Translations under genes and position numbers: made by a program | The notes under the pieces: generated by a model | What the model was told of the DNA's origin: nothing | Databases searched by the model: none | What the model saw: only the letters and a program-made list of their open reading frames with translations | Origin: Fidelibacterota bacterium | Lineage (GTDB): Bacteria > Fidelibacterota > Marinisomatia > Marinisomatales > TCS55 | Reading direction: 5' to 3' | DNA: 8,814 nucleotides | Assembly: GCA_002713455.1 (NCBI GenBank) | Contig: PASX01000037.1 | Span: 8,833 to 17,646 of the forward strand | In this document: piece by piece, positions 7,437-8,814 of the stretch | Position numbering within the stretch: the first letter of the stretch is position 1 | Layout: every line of letters begins with the position of its first letter

Positions 7437-7460
7437 TCTAACACTTACTAAAGTGTTAGA
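7437..7460. promoter_or_regulatory. Perfect 10-bp inverted repeat (possible operator or mRNA hairpin)
   Basis: TCTAACACTT-ACTA-AAGTGTTAGA pairs perfectly with a 4-base loop. It lies 62 bp past the amidase stop and 113 bp before the receptor start. On the minus strand the hairpin is followed by an A-rich, not T-rich, stretch, so it is not a standard intrinsic terminator. It could bind a dimeric regulator of the receptor gene or protect the 3' end of the amidase mRNA. Confidence 0.55.
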
Positions 7461-7521
7461 CTCAAGTTTAAATCAATAGTTAAATTTAAATATAAATCAT
7501 TATCTATAATAACTTTATCAT

Positions 7522-8814
7522 TTAGTCACGAATATCAAATTTGGGGGGGTGTTTTTTATGCCAATCAGAAGCTTCCTGAAACGCTTTTGCTACAGCTAGA
7601 ACATTGCCATCGTTATAAAGATTTCCAATAAAACTAATGCTAGTAGGAGATCCTTTATCATTAAATCCATTAGGGACCACTACGCATGGATGACCTGTAA
7701 GATTTGTCCTTAATAGATTATCTCCATAGTATGATGGAATCAAATAAACATCTACTTTTTCCATCAAATTTGCCATTTCTTGATTTAAAAGGCTTCGTGC
7801 ACGATTAGCATTAATATATTCTACTGCAGGAATAAAGCGTGCCTCTCTAAAAACATTAGGCCATGCGTTCTTAATTTGACGTACCATTAAATCATCCTGA
7901 TTTGTTCTGGTTAATTCATCAAATGCTGCTGCTGCTTCAGCTTGAAGAATAAAAGAAAGAGATCCTGTTGGAAAATTTGGCAATTCGATTGGGATTAGAT
8001 TTAAGCCTAACGATTGAATAATTTCAAAAGAGGCTTTATCATTTTCAGAAACTACAGAATCATTAAAAGCAGAAGCTATATATCCTACTCTAAGCTTTTT
8101 TAGGTCCTCCACTTTAGGATATTTAAATTGTATATCTTTTACAGTCCGATCAATATTATCTTTTCCACGAATAGTTTCAAACACGATTGCAGCACCTTCA
8201 ACAGATCGAGTCATTGGACCTAGCTTATCCATAGTCCAACTTAATGCCATCGCTCCTGAACGGCTGACAGTACCAAACGAAGGGCGAAGTCCTGTGACTC
8301 CATTGCGTGTTGATGGTGAAATAATTGAACCCCACGTCTCTGAACCAATAGAAAAACCAACAAGGCCGGCTGAAGTTGCAGATCCTGGACCTGCAGATGA
8401 ACCACTTGAGCCTTGCTCTAAGTTCCAGGGATTTTTCGTTTTTCCTCCAAACCAAACATCTCCCCATGCTAATGCCCCAAGGGTAAGTTTAGCAACTAAA
8501 ACTGCACCTGCTTCTTCCAGCTTCTTAACTACTGTTCCTTTTTCATCTATAATTTGATCTTTAAAAGGTACGGCTCCCCAAGTCGTCTTATAATTAGGAA
8601 CGGATAATAAATCTTTTGCTCCCCATGGTATACCGTGTAACAAACCCAAATATTTACCGTTTGAAATTTCTAAATCCGCTTTCCTTGCCTGCTCAATAGC
8701 TAATTCTTCTGTCAAAGTCACAACACATTGAAGATCATTTTGATATCGCTTAAGCCGATCTAAATACATCCTAGTTAATTCTTCAGAACTCACTTGCTTT
8801 GTACGAATAAGATA
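7522..8814 (-). CDS. Amidase-signature family hydrolase (5' partial, runs off the right edge)
   Basis: 430 residues plus the stop are visible. The frame is open through to base 8814. A GTG at 8791-8793 could be taken as the start, but it is the Val of LIRTKQVSSEELT, a stretch normal for the N-terminal part of amidases, so the true start is outside. The Ser-cisSer-Lys triad is visible. Numbering from that GTG, Lys60 lies in GIPWGAKDLL, the cis-Ser is Ser132 in QGSSGSSAGP, and the nucleophile is Ser156 in GSETWGSIISPS. Lys60 and Ser132/Ser156 have spacing like that of malonamidase and FAAH. The family hydrolyses amides to acid plus ammonia or amine. This is not GatA in context (no gatB/gatC); it resembles stand-alone amidases, often exported, but the N-terminus needed to judge export is missing. 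The C-terminus is complete (KKHPPKFDIRD). A separate transcript from the receptor gene is likely. Substrate is unknown. Confidence 0.93.
   Translation of the reverse strand, partial: YLIRTKQVSSEELTRMYLDRLKRYQNDLQCVVTLTEELAIEQARKADLEISNGKYLGLLHGIPWGAKDLLSVPNYKTTWGAVPFKDQIIDEKGTVVKKLEEAGAVLVAKLTLGALAWGDVWFGGKTKNPWNLEQGSSGSSAGPGSATSAGLVGFSIGSETWGSIISPSTRNGVTGLRPSFGTVSRSGAMALSWTMDKLGPMTRSVEGAAIVFETIRGKDNIDRTVKDIQFKYPKVEDLKKLRVGYIASAFNDSVVSENDKASFEIIQSLGLNLIPIELPNFPTGSLSFILQAEAAAAFDELTRTNQDDLMVRQIKNAWPNVFREARFIPAVEYINANRARSLLNQEMANLMEKVDVYLIPSYYGDNLLRTNLTGHPCVVVPNGFNDKGSPTSISFIGNLYNDGNVLAVAKAFQEASDWHKKHPPKFDIRD

Noticed and set aside
7543..7549. Run of seven G (C7 on the coding strand) near the amidase C-terminus as a phase-variation tract
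   Set aside because: Slippage would change only the last few residues, and the visible frame gives a sensible C-terminus; seven bases is short for a switch.
8294..8557. Plus-strand 87-codon open frame
   Set aside because: It is antisense to the conserved catalytic part of the amidase; its Pro/Ala/Glu-rich composition follows from the amidase codons.

Overview
The window is AT-rich bacterial chromosome, densely coded and mostly on the minus strand. It looks like a free-living, aerobic Gram-negative from the Bacteroidota/FCB side of the tree. The main reasons are a large outer-membrane beta-barrel receptor with an N-terminal carboxypeptidase-regulatory-like domain and a TonB plug, a secreted lipoprotein M28 peptidase, and an O2-dependent tRNA hydroxylase. 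Good Shine-Dalgarno sites (AGGAGG, AGAGGTG) and TATAAT-like -10 boxes are not what is typical of Bacteroidota proper, so a relative such as marine Marinimicrobia (SAR406) is at least as likely. This placement is inference; no rRNA or marker phylogeny is available here.

Layout, left to right. Positions 1-1392 (minus) hold the first 464 residues of an M28 metallopeptidase of the PSMA/glutamate carboxypeptidase II type; its 3' end lies outside the window. A 190-bp divergent spacer follows. At 1583-1807 (plus) is a 74-aa two-helix membrane protein, the only plus-strand gene; its stop codon overlaps the stop of the next gene. Positions 4727 to 1804 (minus) are a tight three-gene operon: saccharopine-dehydrogenase-like NADP reductase, nitrilase-superfamily amidohydrolase, then trhO (tRNA U34 hydroxylase). 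Junctions are a 1-bp overlap and a 3-bp gap. An intrinsic terminator at 4755-4802 separates this operon from the 831-aa outer-membrane receptor gene (7324 to 4829, minus). A 197-bp AT-rich spacer upstream of the receptor carries a perfect 10-bp inverted repeat and a short pentanucleotide repeat. From 7522 to the right edge (minus) is an amidase-signature hydrolase whose start lies beyond the window.

Functionally, several genes cleave C-N bonds (exported M28 peptidase, nitrilase-like enzyme, amidase), and an outer-membrane receptor sits among them. This fits a peptide- or amide-scavenging lifestyle but does not prove one pathway. I found no mobile elements, CRISPR arrays, tRNA/rRNA genes or defence systems. 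The points most worth a second look are the nitrilase with Met at the usual catalytic Lys position, the small membrane-protein gene locked stop-to-stop with trhO, the coupling of trhO to two metabolic genes, and the palindrome upstream of the receptor gene.
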